Positions 19,607 to 28,591 of a stretch of 64,000 nucleotides of DNA are shown here, in pieces (within the stretch, counting starts at the first letter, position 1; every line of letters starts with the position of its first letter). Position numbers and translations under genes: made by a program. The notes under the pieces were generated by a model. That model ran no database searches. It saw only the letters and a program-made list of their open reading frames with translations, and was not told the DNA's origin. Source of the DNA: VRUE01 sp963705635. Its GTDB lineage: Bacteria; Actinomycetota; Thermoleophilia; Solirubrobacterales; 70-9. Where the stretch lies: contig CAVPKH010000004.1 of the NCBI GenBank assembly GCA_963705635.1, positions 434,001-498,000 of the forward strand, written 5' to 3'.

Positions 19607-19889
19607 GCCCCACCTCCACCCGCCGCGGCGCACCGATTCTCCCCCGCCGCCCGCTTGCGCTTGGCCTCGGCGAGCCTCTCCCCCCGCGCCGCTTCGCGCT
19701 CGCCCCGCCGCGATTCGTCAGACCGCACGGCCGCGCCCCGCGGCTGCCGACCGGCCGGCGACACGGCGAGAGCAGGCGCCGCGTGCGCTCCGAGCCACAC
19801 TTCGGGCAGGCAAGGCTTTGCGTATCGCTGGGCGCCAGCTCCTCGAAGCGGCAGCCGCACTCCTCGCACTCGAACTCGTAGACGGGCAT
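19603..19889 (-). CDS. FmdB-type zinc ribbon protein, one frame change
   Basis: The start MPVYEFECEECGCRFEEL at 19889, followed by CPKCGSERTRRLLSP, is the CxxC...CxxC zinc ribbon of the FmdB/putative regulatory protein family. After a frame change near 19775 the rest is a charged Arg/Lys/Ala-rich tail ending at 19603, normal for these roughly 90-residue proteins. The exact role of the family is not established. It heads the UDG-tsaE-tsaB-rimI-tsaD run. Confidence 0.7.
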
Positions 19890-19942
19890 CGGTCCGTCAA
19901 TCGTAGATCGAGAGCGCCGAGCCCGGCGTCGGCGCCGCTTTC

Positions 19943-20308
19943 TCACTTCCCCAAAGAGCGCAGATAGAGCAGAAGCCCTGCGCAGAGGCTGCACAGCGCG
20001 ATCAATCCGGAAGAGACGACGTCAGCGTCGGTGAACAGGCCGGCGACCACCACCAGGATCGCCGCAAAGACCGCCGTGACAACCACGCGCAGGACCACGA
20101 TCCGCTGTCGAAGGTCCAGCGACCGTTTGTCGCTCCGCTGCTCGTCGGCCTCCTTCGCGGCCTTCCGCCTGTCGCGTGCCCAGCGCACAACCACGCGGTT
20201 TGCCTCGCCGGCAACCCCGTCATTGCCAAGCCTCGAGAGGTCGGCTTCCTCTTCCGGCCCGGCGGATAAGGGTTGCTCTGTGCTTTTGGGGAGTTTGGGG
20301 TCGCTCAC
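19943..20308 (-). CDS. Small membrane protein with two TM segments (121 aa)
   Basis: A GTG start at 20308 follows AGGAG by seven bases. The N-terminal 65 residues are charged and probably cytoplasmic. Two hydrophobic helices follow, VVVTAVFAAILVVVAGLF and SGLIALCSLCAGLLLYL, separated by a short DADVVS turn. No family is recognised. It stands alone between the zinc-ribbon gene and a broken secreted gene. Function unknown. Confidence 0.6.
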   Translation of the reverse strand: MSDPKLPKSTEQPLSAGPEEEADLSRLGNDGVAGEANRVVVRWARDRRKAAKEADEQRSDKRSLDLRQRIVVLRVVVTAVFAAILVVVAGLFTDADVVSSGLIALCSLCAGLLLYLRSLGK

Positions 20309-20422
20309 GGCCTCTCCTGGCGCAATTGCGCCGTCTATCGCCTCGCGTCAGGCGACAAGGAAAGGGGGCGACCGTTACTACACGGACATCCGCAAGGGAT
20401 GCCCTGACGCTACCTTCGTGCC

Positions 20423-20740
20423 CTACGCAAGACAAACTATTAGCTGGCTCTGCTCAATAGATTCGAAGCCTCGATGGTCGTTTTCACCATTAGCAGTTGT
20501 TGCCCAGTAGCCAGTAGCGCTTCCTCTGGCCAGGAAAGGGTTTTCCATATGTAGCAATCGGGACGAAGACGCCTCTCGCCCCCCCACACCGATCCGATTC
20601 TGCTCGCCGCCCGCCTGGATGAAGGCGGCAAACAGCGTTGTGCCCTGCAAACGACTTACTACCGCCTGGGCGAACCCAAGAGCGGCCAAAACCGCGGCCA
20701 CAATTACCGCTGACATAGCTCTCGTCTGTGACTTTCGCAT
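20423..20740 (-). pseudogene. Truncated paralogue of the secreted gene at 230-1117
   Basis: The first 25 residues (MRKSQTRAMSAVIVAAVLAA) match the signal peptide of 230-1117. Later LLHMENPFLARGSATGYW matches LHLENPFLGKKCYVGS there, but the roughly 130 residues between are missing and the C-terminal half is lost in a shifted frame. The leader is also conserved: both copies have AGGAG ten bases from ATG and share GGACTGGATATC further upstream. This is therefore an internally deleted, decaying copy, not an independent short gene. It might still yield a short exported peptide. Confidence 0.65.
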
Positions 20741-21020
20741 GACTGATTTGCTCCTATCGCTCGATGGACTGGATATCTATTTCCCGAATGACTGGATGTA
20801 AGTTCATTGCGCAAGTGGACAGGGCCAGGGGGGGCCTCACGCAGAAGTGCGTCTGGTTGGCCTCGCTTTTTTCCCATTGCTCCCTTAATCCCGTACGTGC
20901 CTCGTACTCCGCCAGGCGTTCCCCCGCCGGGCTGACTGGATACCGGACTCGCGGCGGATTCTCCGGTACGCACCAGGACTTGTCAAGGAATTAAATTATT
21001 AAAGGTAGGAAAGTTTGACC
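20741..21020. other. Leader of the truncated gene and gene-free sequence
   Basis: Bases 20741-20790 are the conserved leader shared with 1118-1165 (GACTG.TTGCTCCTAT ... GGACTGGATATC). The rest to 21020 has no convincing coding sequence. An AT-rich patch (TTAAATTATTAAAGG) near 20990 stands out against the surrounding GC. Confidence 0.4.
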
Positions 21021-21044
21021 AAAAAAAACCCCAGGCCGCTGGGG
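21021..21044 (-). terminator. Classical rho-independent terminator with T8 tract
   Basis: On the minus strand CCCCAG CGGC CTGGGG is followed by eight T. It would end transcripts coming from the secreted gene at 21465-22157, about 420 bases upstream. It is the clearest intrinsic terminator in the window. Confidence 0.8.
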
Positions 21045-21464
21045 CCTATTGCTCACCTCAACATATACTCAGAAATCAGTTAGTAATCAGGTGAAGAAGG
21101 GCTGGGCATGAAATGTAAGTTTTTGGCTGCAGGCCGAGACTGCGGGCTTTTGGTCAGGAAGGGATCTTCGAGCCGGGCTTTCGCCGAGCAGCGGCCCTCC
21201 CCGCCCCCCGAGGCGGGAAAGTCGCGGGTTAGGCGCCGCAGGGCGATTGGGCTCGGTGACGCGCAATCCGGCCGCGAAATGGCGACCAGGCTGGGGCAAG
21301 GGTCGGCCTGGCCTCGGGCGTCTCGCGCTTGACGAAGGCCAGGTCCGGCAGCTCCCTTTGGCCTTGCTGTGGCCAGGAGTTGCCCGCGTCCTTCGCCGGC
21401 GCCGAGAGCAGAGATCTCACCGCCGCTCCAAGCCTGGGGCGGCGGTGAGAGAACTCGATCCTCC
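21045..21464. other. Long 3' region between terminator and secreted gene
   Basis: No supported gene. Both strands carry open frames, but with Pro/Arg/Ser-rich shadow composition and no ribosome site. Its only clear element is the 12-bp perfect stem at 21415-21450. It may be a long 3' untranslated region of 21465-22157. Confidence 0.35.
21415..21450 (-). terminator. 12-bp perfect hairpin just after the secreted gene
   Basis: TCTCACCGCCGC and its exact complement around a 12-base centre, starting 15 bases after the stop at 21465. There is no T-run, so it may be a 3' stabilising stem rather than a terminator. Confidence 0.45.
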
Positions 21465-22157
21465 TTACGCCATCCACTTCCATTCGCGCCCTGAGGGCAG
21501 TTTGTACCACTCACTACCGGCCAGCCTTGGCGTATTGGCTCCGAATTTCAGTGCGTCTATGTGCGCCCCGGAGGCGAATAAGGCCGCAGCTGCCTCTTGA
21601 AGTAAGTGCCTAACTAAGTATGTGGCAAGGTCGTTGTTGCAGTCCTTGAGGACGATCGACCCTTTGACTTTGAATTTTTCTCCTATCGCGCATTCTTCGC
21701 CGAATTGAATGCTCATGAACTGCGTGCCGGAAGCCGGCAGAAGTAAGAGATAGCCGTCCCCGGCGTGTTCAAAGGATTCCCCTTTGAATTTGGCTTGAAG
21801 CGGCTGGCTCGGTTTGCATGCTGCCGAGAGCGTGCCATTGAGAAAAGTACTGCAGCCATTGAACGGGAAGGTGCCTGAGATTTTCCCTTCCGATTCGAGG
21901 TTGCCGCTGACTTCCGTTTTTTCACATGACACTTTTACTTCCACGCCCGCCACTTTCGATTCTATCGCCACCGTGATGTCATTTTCAGTCTGAAATGCCG
22001 CCGGCCCATTGACTAATTCATCCGTGACCGGTGGTCCCGGGTCCTTGATTAACCAGTCCGGTCCCGCCACAGCCGACCCGGCTGCGGCGGCCATCGAACC
22101 GACCGCGACGATCAGGCAGAGCCCAAGAGCCCTGAGGCAAACACGTCGATAACTCAT
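21465..22157 (-). CDS. Secreted small protein, paralogue of 9052-9807 (230 aa)
   Basis: The start MSYRRVCLRALGLCLIVAVG at 22157 gives a signal peptide ending near residue 31 (AVAGP). The mature part shares with 9052-9807 the pieces VSCEKTEV, GEECAIGEKF, VLKDCN and the end GSEWYKLPSG, and the same leader before the ATG. Cys pairs suggest disulfides outside the cell. No known family; function unknown. Confidence 0.78.
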   Translation of the reverse strand: MSYRRVCLRALGLCLIVAVGSMAAAAGSAVAGPDWLIKDPGPPVTDELVNGPAAFQTENDITVAIESKVAGVEVKVSCEKTEVSGNLESEGKISGTFPFNGCSTFLNGTLSAACKPSQPLQAKFKGESFEHAGDGYLLLLPASGTQFMSIQFGEECAIGEKFKVKGSIVLKDCNNDLATYLVRHLLQEAAAALFASGAHIDALKFGANTPRLAGSEWYKLPSGREWKWMA

Positions 22158-22187
22158 CCTTTGTTCCTCTCACTTATTGGTTACGGG
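22158..22187 (-). promoter_or_regulatory. Second copy of the conserved leader
   Basis: Reads CCGTAACCAATAAGTGAGAG then GAACAAAGG before ATG, nearly identical to 9808-9837. It includes the GAGAGG ribosome site. Confidence 0.5.
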
Positions 22188-22320
22188 TACCACCCGGCGA
22201 GCGCAGGCCGACTCGTCACGATGCCGCGGATCGCAGAGCCCGGCGAGCGCAGTAAGCCTCGCGCCCGGCCCAGCGGAAGACAAGTGGTCACGAGCTCGGT
22301 AATCCGAATAGGCTGATCAG

Positions 22321-23280
22321 ATGAGGCGGATCGGGGGTGTGGCTTGGCTGCTGGCCGGTGCGGTGCTCGTCTTCGGCCTGGCGCCCATGGCAGCGCAGGC
22401 ACGGCGCGGATACTTCACGATCGAACCGCAGCATCTGGTCGAACTCCAGGTCAGGGGGAGCCACGGCTATCGCGGCCGCGTGTTCGACATCGGCAAGCGA
22501 GCGATCTACCTGATCGTTCACAAGGGCCCGGCCTCGGTGACCTACCAGGCGCGCGGCAAGCGAACCAGTCGAGACGGCATCGAGGCCAGATTCTCCGGCG
22601 TGGGCAGGGTCTCGATCGAGTTCAGGCAGCGGGGTCGAGCGCACAGGAGCCCGCCTGCCGAGGACTGCGAGGGCCGGGGAAGCATCACCCGCCGCGGTGC
22701 GTTCATCGGCACGATCCGCCTCCACGGCGAGCGTGGATTCACGGACGTCGACTCTGACCACGCAGCCGGCGAGGTCGTCGACTCATTCAAGGAAGTCTGC
22801 AGAAACGATGGTGGCGAGGGCGGCCAACGGAGCGACCTCCAGACGGCGATCCTCGACGCTTCAACCGCACGGGGCAGGGGGCTGACCTCCTTTCTCGCCG
22901 CGAAGTTGACATCGAGCTCGATCCCCGATTTCAACCTGACGCACTACAGCGCCTCGATCTTCCAGCGACGGGGACCGATGACCGTGACCAGGTCGGTGTC
23001 GAAGGCGGCCCAGCCCGACTCATTCGAGCTCGGCGAACCCGCCGAGCGCCCCACCACTGCGACCATCTCCCCACCTGCGCCCTTCACCGGCGCCGCGACC
23101 TTTCAGCTGACCGGCAAATCAGCGGCGACCTGGACCGGAGACCTCGCGGTCGAATTCCCGGGCCTGGCGGGCCGGGTCAGCCTCGCTGGCCCGAAATTCT
23201 CCTCCGAGCTCTGCTCTGGCTCGCGCTGCGCGGGATCAAAGGACGGCGGCACCGGTTTCCTCGCCTTCTCGCAGCGCTAG
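22321..23280 (+). CDS. Secreted protein of unknown function (319 aa)
   Basis: The ATG at 22321 begins MRRIGGVAWLLAGAVLVFGL, a signal peptide cleaved near AAQA. The mature chain is Arg-rich and beta-like: a first part (YFTIEPQHLVELQVRGSHGY) and a later part with FTGAATFQLTGKSAATWTGD and a final Cys pair (SELCSGSRCAGS). No family is recognised. It is divergent from 21465-22157 across 163 bases that include a direct repeat of CCCGGCGAGCGCAG (22193 and 22239). It ends three bases from the convergent panB stop. Confidence 0.72.
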   Translation: MRRIGGVAWLLAGAVLVFGLAPMAAQARRGYFTIEPQHLVELQVRGSHGYRGRVFDIGKRAIYLIVHKGPASVTYQARGKRTSRDGIEARFSGVGRVSIEFRQRGRAHRSPPAEDCEGRGSITRRGAFIGTIRLHGERGFTDVDSDHAAGEVVDSFKEVCRNDGGEGGQRSDLQTAILDASTARGRGLTSFLAAKLTSSSIPDFNLTHYSASIFQRRGPMTVTRSVSKAAQPDSFELGEPAERPTTATISPPAPFTGAATFQLTGKSAATWTGDLAVEFPGLAGRVSLAGPKFSSELCSGSRCAGSKDGGTGFLAFSQR

Positions 23281-23283
23281 GAG

Positions 23284-24220
23284 CTAGGGCAGCGGCTCCC
23301 AGTCCCAGGCCTTGGCCGAGGAAAGGCTCTCCTGGTCGAGGTAGCGCCTGAACTCGTCCAGCTCGGCGGGCTCGACGCCGTAGACGTGGTCGGGCTCGGG
23401 GAAGTGGCGCGAGCGGACCTCCTCGACGTAGCGGCTCACCCCGTCCACCATCTCGCCGTGGACGTCGGCGTAGCGCTTGACGAATTTCGCCATGCGGCCG
23501 GTGGTGATTCCGAGCAGGTCGTGGAAGACGAGAACCTGGCCGGCGGTCGACGGGCCGGCGCCAATGCCGATCACCGGGATCTCCAGCTTCTCGACGATCG
23601 CCTCGGTGATCGCGGCGGGCACGGCCTCGAAGACGATCGCGAAGCAGCCGACCGATTGCAGTGCGAGGGCGTCCTCGCAGAGCTGGATCGCGCTCTGGGC
23701 GGTCTTGCCCTGGGCCTTGTAGCCGCCGAGGGCGGTTGCGGTCTGGGGCGTGAGGCCGACGTGGCCCATCACCGGAATCCCGGAGCGCACGATCGCGCGG
23801 GCGCGCTCGACCGAGACCCCCCCAGCCTCCAGCTTGACCACCTGGCAGCCGGTCTCCTTGACCAGGCGCTGGGCGCTCTGCACGGCGATCTCGTTGCTCG
23901 CCTCATAGCTGCCCATCGGCATGTCGCCGATCATCAGCGGCGTCTTAAGCCCCCGCCGCACGGCCTTGCCGAGGACGATCATCTCCTCCATCGAAACCGC
24001 CTCGGTGCCCTGGTAGACCGAGCACCACCATCGCCGCCGAGTCGCCGACCAGGACGAGGTCGACACCGGCCTCCTCGGCGACCTTGGCCGAGGGGTAGTC
24101 GTAGGCGGTGACCATCGCGATCGGTTCGCCGGCCGCCTTCATCTCGACAAGTCGCGGCAGGTTCACCGGCACTCGCCCCTCCGGCGGGGGCGCGGTGTGC
24201 GAGCGGGCGCCCGAGCTCAT
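23284..24220 (-). CDS. panB: 3-methyl-2-oxobutanoate hydroxymethyltransferase, one frame change
   Basis: It makes ketopantoate from alpha-ketoisovalerate and methylene-tetrahydrofolate, the first committed step of pantothenate synthesis. The N-terminal piece has KAAGEPIAMVTAYDYPSAKV and GVDLVLVGDSAAMVVLG. After a frame change near 24020 follow VYQGTEAVSMEEM, TPLMIGDMPMGSYE, VKLEAGG and VIGIGAGPSTAGQVLV. About 310 residues. The start at 24220 overlaps the panD stop (ATGA). Order panC-panD-panB on one strand indicates an operon. Confidence 0.88.
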
Positions 24221-24597
24221 GAGAGCAGCACCTCGGGGTGGCTGTCGACGGCGTTGATCGCGTTGTCCTCGTCGACGTGGACGACGACCGGCGAGTAGGA
24301 CTCGAGGTCACTCTCGTCGTAGGCGCCAAAGGAAGCGACGATGATCTTGTGGCCGGGGCGGGTCAGGTGGGCGGCGGCGCCGTTGACCTGCATCGTGCCG
24401 GAGCCGGGCTCGCCGTCGATCACGTAGGTGACGAAGCGGGCGCCGTTGTCGATGTCCCAGACGTGGACCTGCTCGTTGGTGATCAGGTCCGCGCTTGCCA
24501 TCAGCTCGGTGTCGATCGTGATGCTGCCGATGTAGTCGACGTCACAGTCGGTCACCGTCGCCCGGTGGATCTTGGACTTGAGCATCTGCCTTTGCAT
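24217..24597 (-). CDS. panD: Aspartate 1-decarboxylase
   Basis: It decarboxylates aspartate to beta-alanine for pantothenate. From the ATG at 24597 (GGAG seven bases upstream) the protein reads MQRQMLKSKIHRATVTDC, and the self-cleavage site is Gly24-Ser25 in YIGSITID, exactly the position used in known PanD proenzymes; the new Ser25 becomes the pyruvoyl group. The catalytic-loop Tyr/Asn region NGAAAHLTRPGHKIIV is present. The 126-residue length is normal. An upstream extension to 24648 would displace the cleavage site, so it is rejected. Confidence 0.9.
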   Translation of the reverse strand: MQRQMLKSKIHRATVTDCDVDYIGSITIDTELMASADLITNEQVHVWDIDNGARFVTYVIDGEPGSGTMQVNGAAAHLTRPGHKIIVASFGAYDESDLESYSPVVVHVDEDNAINAVDSHPEVLLS

Positions 24598-24644
24598 CGA
24601 GTCTCCAGTCAGCTGCTTGGGGTTGGTCGGTTCCAAGTTCGTGT

Positions 24645-25549
24645 TCAAGGTTGGATCAAGACGTTGTCGATCAGGCGGGCGCCGCCGACCTGGGCGGCAA
24701 CCGCGATCAGCACCGGGCGGTCTTCGAGCTCGGTGACGGGATTCAAGCTCTCGGCGTCGCGCGCCTCCAGGTACTCGGGCTCGATGCCGGCGGCGGCCAG
24801 CTCGGCGCGGCTCGCCGCCTCGAGCCCGGCGCGCGAGCGATCCCGCGCGCGGGCGGTCGCCTCGGCGGCGCCCAGCGCCCGCGAGATCGCCGCCGCCTGC
24901 TCCCGCGCCCGCGGGTCGAGGTAGGCGTTGCGCGAGCTCATCGCCAGGCCGTCGGGCTCGCGCACCGTCGGCAGCACCTCGATCCGCACCGGCATGTCGA
25001 GGTCACGGACCATCCGTCGAATAACGGCGACCTGCTGCGCGTCCTTCTGGCCGAAGTAGGCGACCTCGGGCTGAACCGAGTTGAAGAGCTTGGCGACGAC
25101 GGTGGTGACGCCGCGGAAATGGCGCGGGACCGCGCCGGGACGGGTCGCCGTCGAGGACGCCGGTGAGGTTTCCCGTCGACCTCGACCTGGGTGGCAAAGC
25201 CCTCGGGGTAGACGACCTCGACCGGCGGCGCGTAGACGAGGTCGACGCCGGCCTCGGCGGCGAGGCGCAGATCGCGCTCCTCGTCGCGCGGGTAGCGGTC
25301 GAGATCCTCTTCGGGGCCGAACTGGGCGGGGTTGACGAAGAGGCTCATGACGACGAGGTCACACTCGGCGCGGGCGGCGCGCAGCAGCGAGAGGTGGCCC
25401 TCGTGCAGGAAGCCCATCGTCGGGACCAGGCCGATCGGCTGCCCTCGCGGCGCGCAGGGGCCAAGCGCGGCTCGAAGCTCATCCTTTGCGCGGAGGAGCT
25501 TCACGTCGCCTTGTGCGTGAGTGGAATCGACGAGTTCAGCGAGGTTCAT
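24645..25549 (-). CDS. panC: Pantothenate synthetase, two frame changes
   Basis: It ligates pantoate and beta-alanine using ATP. PTMGFLHEGHLSLLRAA contains the HIGH-like motif, followed by VVMSLFVNPAQFGPEEDLDR. Frames change near 25166 and 25122, between which lie GVLDGDPSRRG and then HFRGVTTVVAKLFNSVQP and YFGQKDAQQ, all expected. The KMSKS-like AMSSRNAYL comes later. The start could be the ATG at 25549 or at 25558; neither has a strong ribosome site. It is the first gene of the pan operon. Confidence 0.85.
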
Positions 25550-25585
25550 TAGGTCCATGCCCTGCGGGTCACGGCCGAGGGCCAA

Positions 25586-25591
25586 ATTATA
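25586..25591 (-). promoter_or_regulatory. Possible -10 box of the panCDB operon
   Basis: A perfect TATAAT on the minus strand, 37 bases before the panC start in GC-rich surroundings. No good -35 is visible at the expected distance, so support is moderate. Confidence 0.4.
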
Positions 25592-25682
25592 GGGACCGCG
25601 CGGGCGCCTTTGGGACGGCTTGATCACATTGGACCAATGACCCAAAATCTTGCCCCGGGAGGCAGTCGAGGCGTTTGCCGCC

Positions 25683-26267
25683 TCAGCCCCGAGCCAGCGG
25701 CTTCGCCGGCGCCCCGGCGGCGATCGTGCCCGGCGGCAGGTCGCGGGTGACGACCGAGTTGGCCCCGATCACACAGCGCTCGCCGATCGTCACCCCGCTG
25801 GTGACGACGCAGTTGACGCCGAACCAGCAGTTGGAGCCGATCCTGACCGGGCCCTTGGAGGTGAAGCCCTGCTGGGTGATCGGCGTGTCCGGGTCGTCGA
25901 AGCGGTGCGACGAGTCGCCGACGAAGCAGCCGTTGGCGAACATCGTGTGGTCGCCGATCTCGATCAGCTCCAGCGCCGCCAGCATCGTGTTGCGGTTGAG
26001 AAAGCAGCCCGCGCCGATCTCGATCCGCGCCTCAGGCGCCAGCGTCAGCCAGCAGCCGGGCTCCAGCAGCGTCCCCTCGCCGATCCGCAGCCGCCCCTCG
26101 TCGAACGCCTCGAGCAGCTCGCCCTCGACCGGCTGGCGAACGAAGAAGCCGCCGCGGGCCGCATGCCGGGCCAGCCGCCAACGCCGCAGCGGGCGGCGGT
26201 TGCGCTCGTACCAGCGCCGCTTCAGCCACCAAATCCGCCATCCCCGCTGCCCCCCGGATCCGCTCAT
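25683..26267 (-). CDS. Hexapeptide-repeat acyltransferase (194 aa)
   Basis: A left-handed beta-helix acyltransferase of the LbetaH/maltose-acetyltransferase-like type. The repeats run from about residue 65 to 190 (RIGEGTLLEPG, RIEIGAGCFL, EIGDHTMFANGCFVGDSSH, GPVRIGSNCWFGVNCVV, TIGERCVIGANSVVTRDLPP) and end with GTIAAGAPAKPL, typical of this family. The His in GDSSHRFDD may be the catalytic base. The first 50 residues are very basic (WLKRRWYERNRRPLRRWR), possibly membrane-proximal. Acceptor unknown; polysaccharide or lipid precursors are plausible. Confidence 0.78.
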   Translation of the reverse strand: MSGSGGQRGWRIWWLKRRWYERNRRPLRRWRLARHAARGGFFVRQPVEGELLEAFDEGRLRIGEGTLLEPGCWLTLAPEARIEIGAGCFLNRNTMLAALELIEIGDHTMFANGCFVGDSSHRFDDPDTPITQQGFTSKGPVRIGSNCWFGVNCVVTSGVTIGERCVIGANSVVTRDLPPGTIAAGAPAKPLARG

Positions 26268-26355
26268 CGCCCGCAACGTTACGAAACCGAGGCCGGCGAG
26301 CCCGCAACGACCTATATCGCCGATTGGCGCCCGTCAGCGGCATAGACTGCGGGCG

Positions 26356-27324
26356 ATGACGGAGCTACGCGGTGGAATCGACCTGGGCGGGACGAAGATT
26401 CAGACGGCGATCGTCGACGCCGGCGGCGAGGTGCTCGGCGAAGCGCGGCACCCGACCCCCACCGCAGGCGGGCCCGCCGACGTGGCGCGGGAGATGGAGG
26501 AGGCCCTGCGCGAGGCCGCCTCGGCAGCCGCGGTGAAGCCGGAGGCGCTGCTGGGCGTCGGCGTCGGCTCGCCCGGTGACGCCGACGGCAAGACCGGCGT
26601 CGTCTCCGGGGCGCGCAATCTGCCCGGCTGGGAGGGAAGCTTCCCGCTCGGAGGGGCGCTGGCGCAGGCGCTCGGCACCGAGGTGCGGATCGGCAACGAT
26701 GTCCAGGTCGCAACCGAAGCCGAGTTTCACCTCGGCGCCGGACGCGAGTTCCAGAGCCTGATCGGCGTCTTCTGGGGGACCGGCGTGGGCGGCGGCATCG
26801 TCCTCGACGGCAAGCCCTGGCTCGGCCGTGGCGCCGCCGGCGAGATCGGCCACATGGTCGTCAAGCGCGGCGGGGCGAAGTGCCCGTGCGGTCGCAAGGG
26901 CTGCATGGAGGCCTACGCCGGGCGCGCCGCGATGGAGGCCGAGGCGCGCCGGCAGCACGAGGAGGGCGCCAAGACCGACCTCTTCAAGCTGATGCAAAAG
27001 CACGGCAAAGACCGGCTCACCAGCGGCATCTGGGATCGCGCGATCGAGCACGGCGACCACCTCGCCGGCAAGCTGATCGACCGCGCGATCGAGGCGCTGG
27101 GGACCGGCGTCGCCTCCGCCGTCAACCTGCTCGACGTCGAAGCCGTGATAGTCGGCGGCGGCCTCGGCGTCCGCTTCGGCGAGCGCTACATGGAGCCGCT
27201 GACCAAGGAGATGGCCAAGCACCTCTTCATCGACGAACGACCGCCCGCGGTGCGGGTCGCCTCGCTGGGCGACCTCGGCGGCGCGATCGGCGCCTCGCTC
27301 CTAGTGTCGCCGACCCCGATTTAG
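26356..27324 (+). CDS. ROK family sugar kinase (322 aa)
   Basis: Phosphorylates a hexose, most likely glucose or a related sugar. The ATP site is GGIDLGGTKIQTAIV near residue 6. The sugar site is ARNLPGW and IGNDVQVATEAE, with the catalytic Asp of GNDV. The ROK zinc motif is a His followed by CPCGRKGC and a Glu near residue 172-190. NLLDVEAVIVGGGLG closes the nucleotide site. The start at 26356 gives the standard N-terminus. It is convergent with a xylose-type ABC transporter, which suggests sugar uptake and use in the same neighbourhood. Confidence 0.88.
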   Translation: MTELRGGIDLGGTKIQTAIVDAGGEVLGEARHPTPTAGGPADVAREMEEALREAASAAAVKPEALLGVGVGSPGDADGKTGVVSGARNLPGWEGSFPLGGALAQALGTEVRIGNDVQVATEAEFHLGAGREFQSLIGVFWGTGVGGGIVLDGKPWLGRGAAGEIGHMVVKRGGAKCPCGRKGCMEAYAGRAAMEAEARRQHEEGAKTDLFKLMQKHGKDRLTSGIWDRAIEHGDHLAGKLIDRAIEALGTGVASAVNLLDVEAVIVGGGLGVRFGERYMEPLTKEMAKHLFIDERPPAVRVASLGDLGGAIGASLLVSPTPI

Positions 27325-27369
27325 CGAAACCGTCTCAACCCGCGTAATAGGCGGGTTGAGACGGTTTCG
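27325..27369. terminator. Bidirectional terminator with a perfect 19-bp stem
   Basis: Two exact 19-bp arms (CGAAACCGTCTCAACCCGC and complement) around a seven-base loop fill the gap between the convergent ROK kinase and ABC permease genes. GTTTC/GAAAC at the base provides short T or A runs in both directions. Confidence 0.8.
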
Positions 27370-27373
27370 CGGA

Positions 27374-28591
27374 CTAGATCCGCCCGGCGGCCTGGCGCTC
27401 GCGGCGGGCGATCGCGTCGACGATCACGGCCAGCAGCAGGACGCCTCCGGTGACCATGAACTTGACCGCCGAGGAGAGCGCGAGCAGGTCCATGCCGTTG
27501 GCGATCGAGCCGATCACGAGGGCGCCGAGCAGCGCGGTCCAGACCGCGCCGCGACCGCCGAAAAGGCTGGTGCCGGCGATCACCGGGCCGGCGATCGCCA
27601 GCAGCAGCAGTTCGCTGCCGCCGGAGCTCTGGTTGACCGCGAGCAGGCGCGAGGCGGCGAGGATGCCGCCAATCGCGGCCATCGTGCTGGCGAGGGCGAA
27701 GACGGCGACGCGGATCTTGTTGACGCCGATGCCGGCCCGCCGCGCCGCCTCCGCGTTGCCGCCGACCGCGAAGACGTGGCGGCCGAAGCGGGTTCGCTTG
27801 GCGATGTATTCGAAGCCGGCGACGAAGGCGAGCAGGATCAGCAGCGCCAGCGGCACGCCGCGATCGGAGTTGAGGATCGCCACGGCGACGAGCGTGATCA
27901 CGGCGACGAGGGCGATCCGCACCAGCAGCGGCGCCATGCTCTCCCCCGTCAGCCCGTGCGCGATGCGGCTGCGGTAGCCAGCCAGCACTATGCCGGCGTA
28001 GGCGGCGATCACCACCACGGCGAAGATCCAGCCGACGGCGTCGGAGTAGAAGGTGTTGGCGAGGCCGGTGATCTTGGGATTGGTGATGTTGATCGAGCCG
28101 GTCGAGCCGAGGACCTGCAGCAGGGCCCCCTGCCAGGCCAGCAGGCCGGCGAGGGTGACCACGAACGAGGGCACGCCGAAGCGGCTGAACACCGACCCCT
28201 GGAAGAGCCCGATCGCGGTGCCGGCCAGCACCGCCGCCGCGATCGCCAGGTAGGGGCTCCAGCCATGCTGGACGTTGAGCACGGCCATGATCGCCGCGGC
28301 GAGCCCGCTGACGGCGCCGACCGAGAGGTCGATCTCGCCGAGCAGGAGCACGTAGACGATGCCGATCGAGATCAGCCCGACGGCGGTGATCTGCAGCATC
28401 AGGTTGGTCAGGTTCTCGGCCGAGAGGAAGCGGTCGTTCTCGAATTGGAAGATCGCCCAGATCACCGCCAGGCCGAGCACCACGCGCAGCGAGGCGAGAT
28501 CGCCCTGGACGAAGCGGCGCACTGCCTGGGAGGTGGTGCTCGCCCCCTCCTCCGCCGTTGCCGCCGGCGCGGCGCTCTCCACCGCACTCAC
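27374..28591 (-). CDS. Sugar ABC transporter permease, XylH-like (405 aa)
   Basis: The inner-membrane channel of a ribose/xylose class importer. It has about ten hydrophobic helices after a 40-residue Ala-rich cytoplasmic tail. The permease signatures VLLLGEIDLSVGAVSG and GGNAEAARRAGIGVNKIRV (the coupling region with EAA-like loop) are clear. Its start at 28591 overlaps the ATPase stop at 28588, and the three genes lie in the order binding protein, ATPase, permease. The 405-residue length fits XylH rather than the shorter RbsC. Confidence 0.87.
   Translation of the reverse strand: MSAVESAAPAATAEEGASTTSQAVRRFVQGDLASLRVVLGLAVIWAIFQFENDRFLSAENLTNLMLQITAVGLISIGIVYVLLLGEIDLSVGAVSGLAAAIMAVLNVQHGWSPYLAIAAAVLAGTAIGLFQGSVFSRFGVPSFVVTLAGLLAWQGALLQVLGSTGSINITNPKITGLANTFYSDAVGWIFAVVVIAAYAGIVLAGYRSRIAHGLTGESMAPLLVRIALVAVITLVAVAILNSDRGVPLALLILLAFVAGFEYIAKRTRFGRHVFAVGGNAEAARRAGIGVNKIRVAVFALASTMAAIGGILAASRLLAVNQSSGGSELLLLAIAGPVIAGTSLFGGRGAVWTALLGALVIGSIANGMDLLALSSAVKFMVTGGVLLLAVIVDAIARRERQAAGRI

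Noticed and set aside
21080..21514. Open minus-strand frame after the secreted gene
   Set aside because: No ribosome site, overlaps the end of the supported gene, Pro/Ser/Arg-rich shadow composition.
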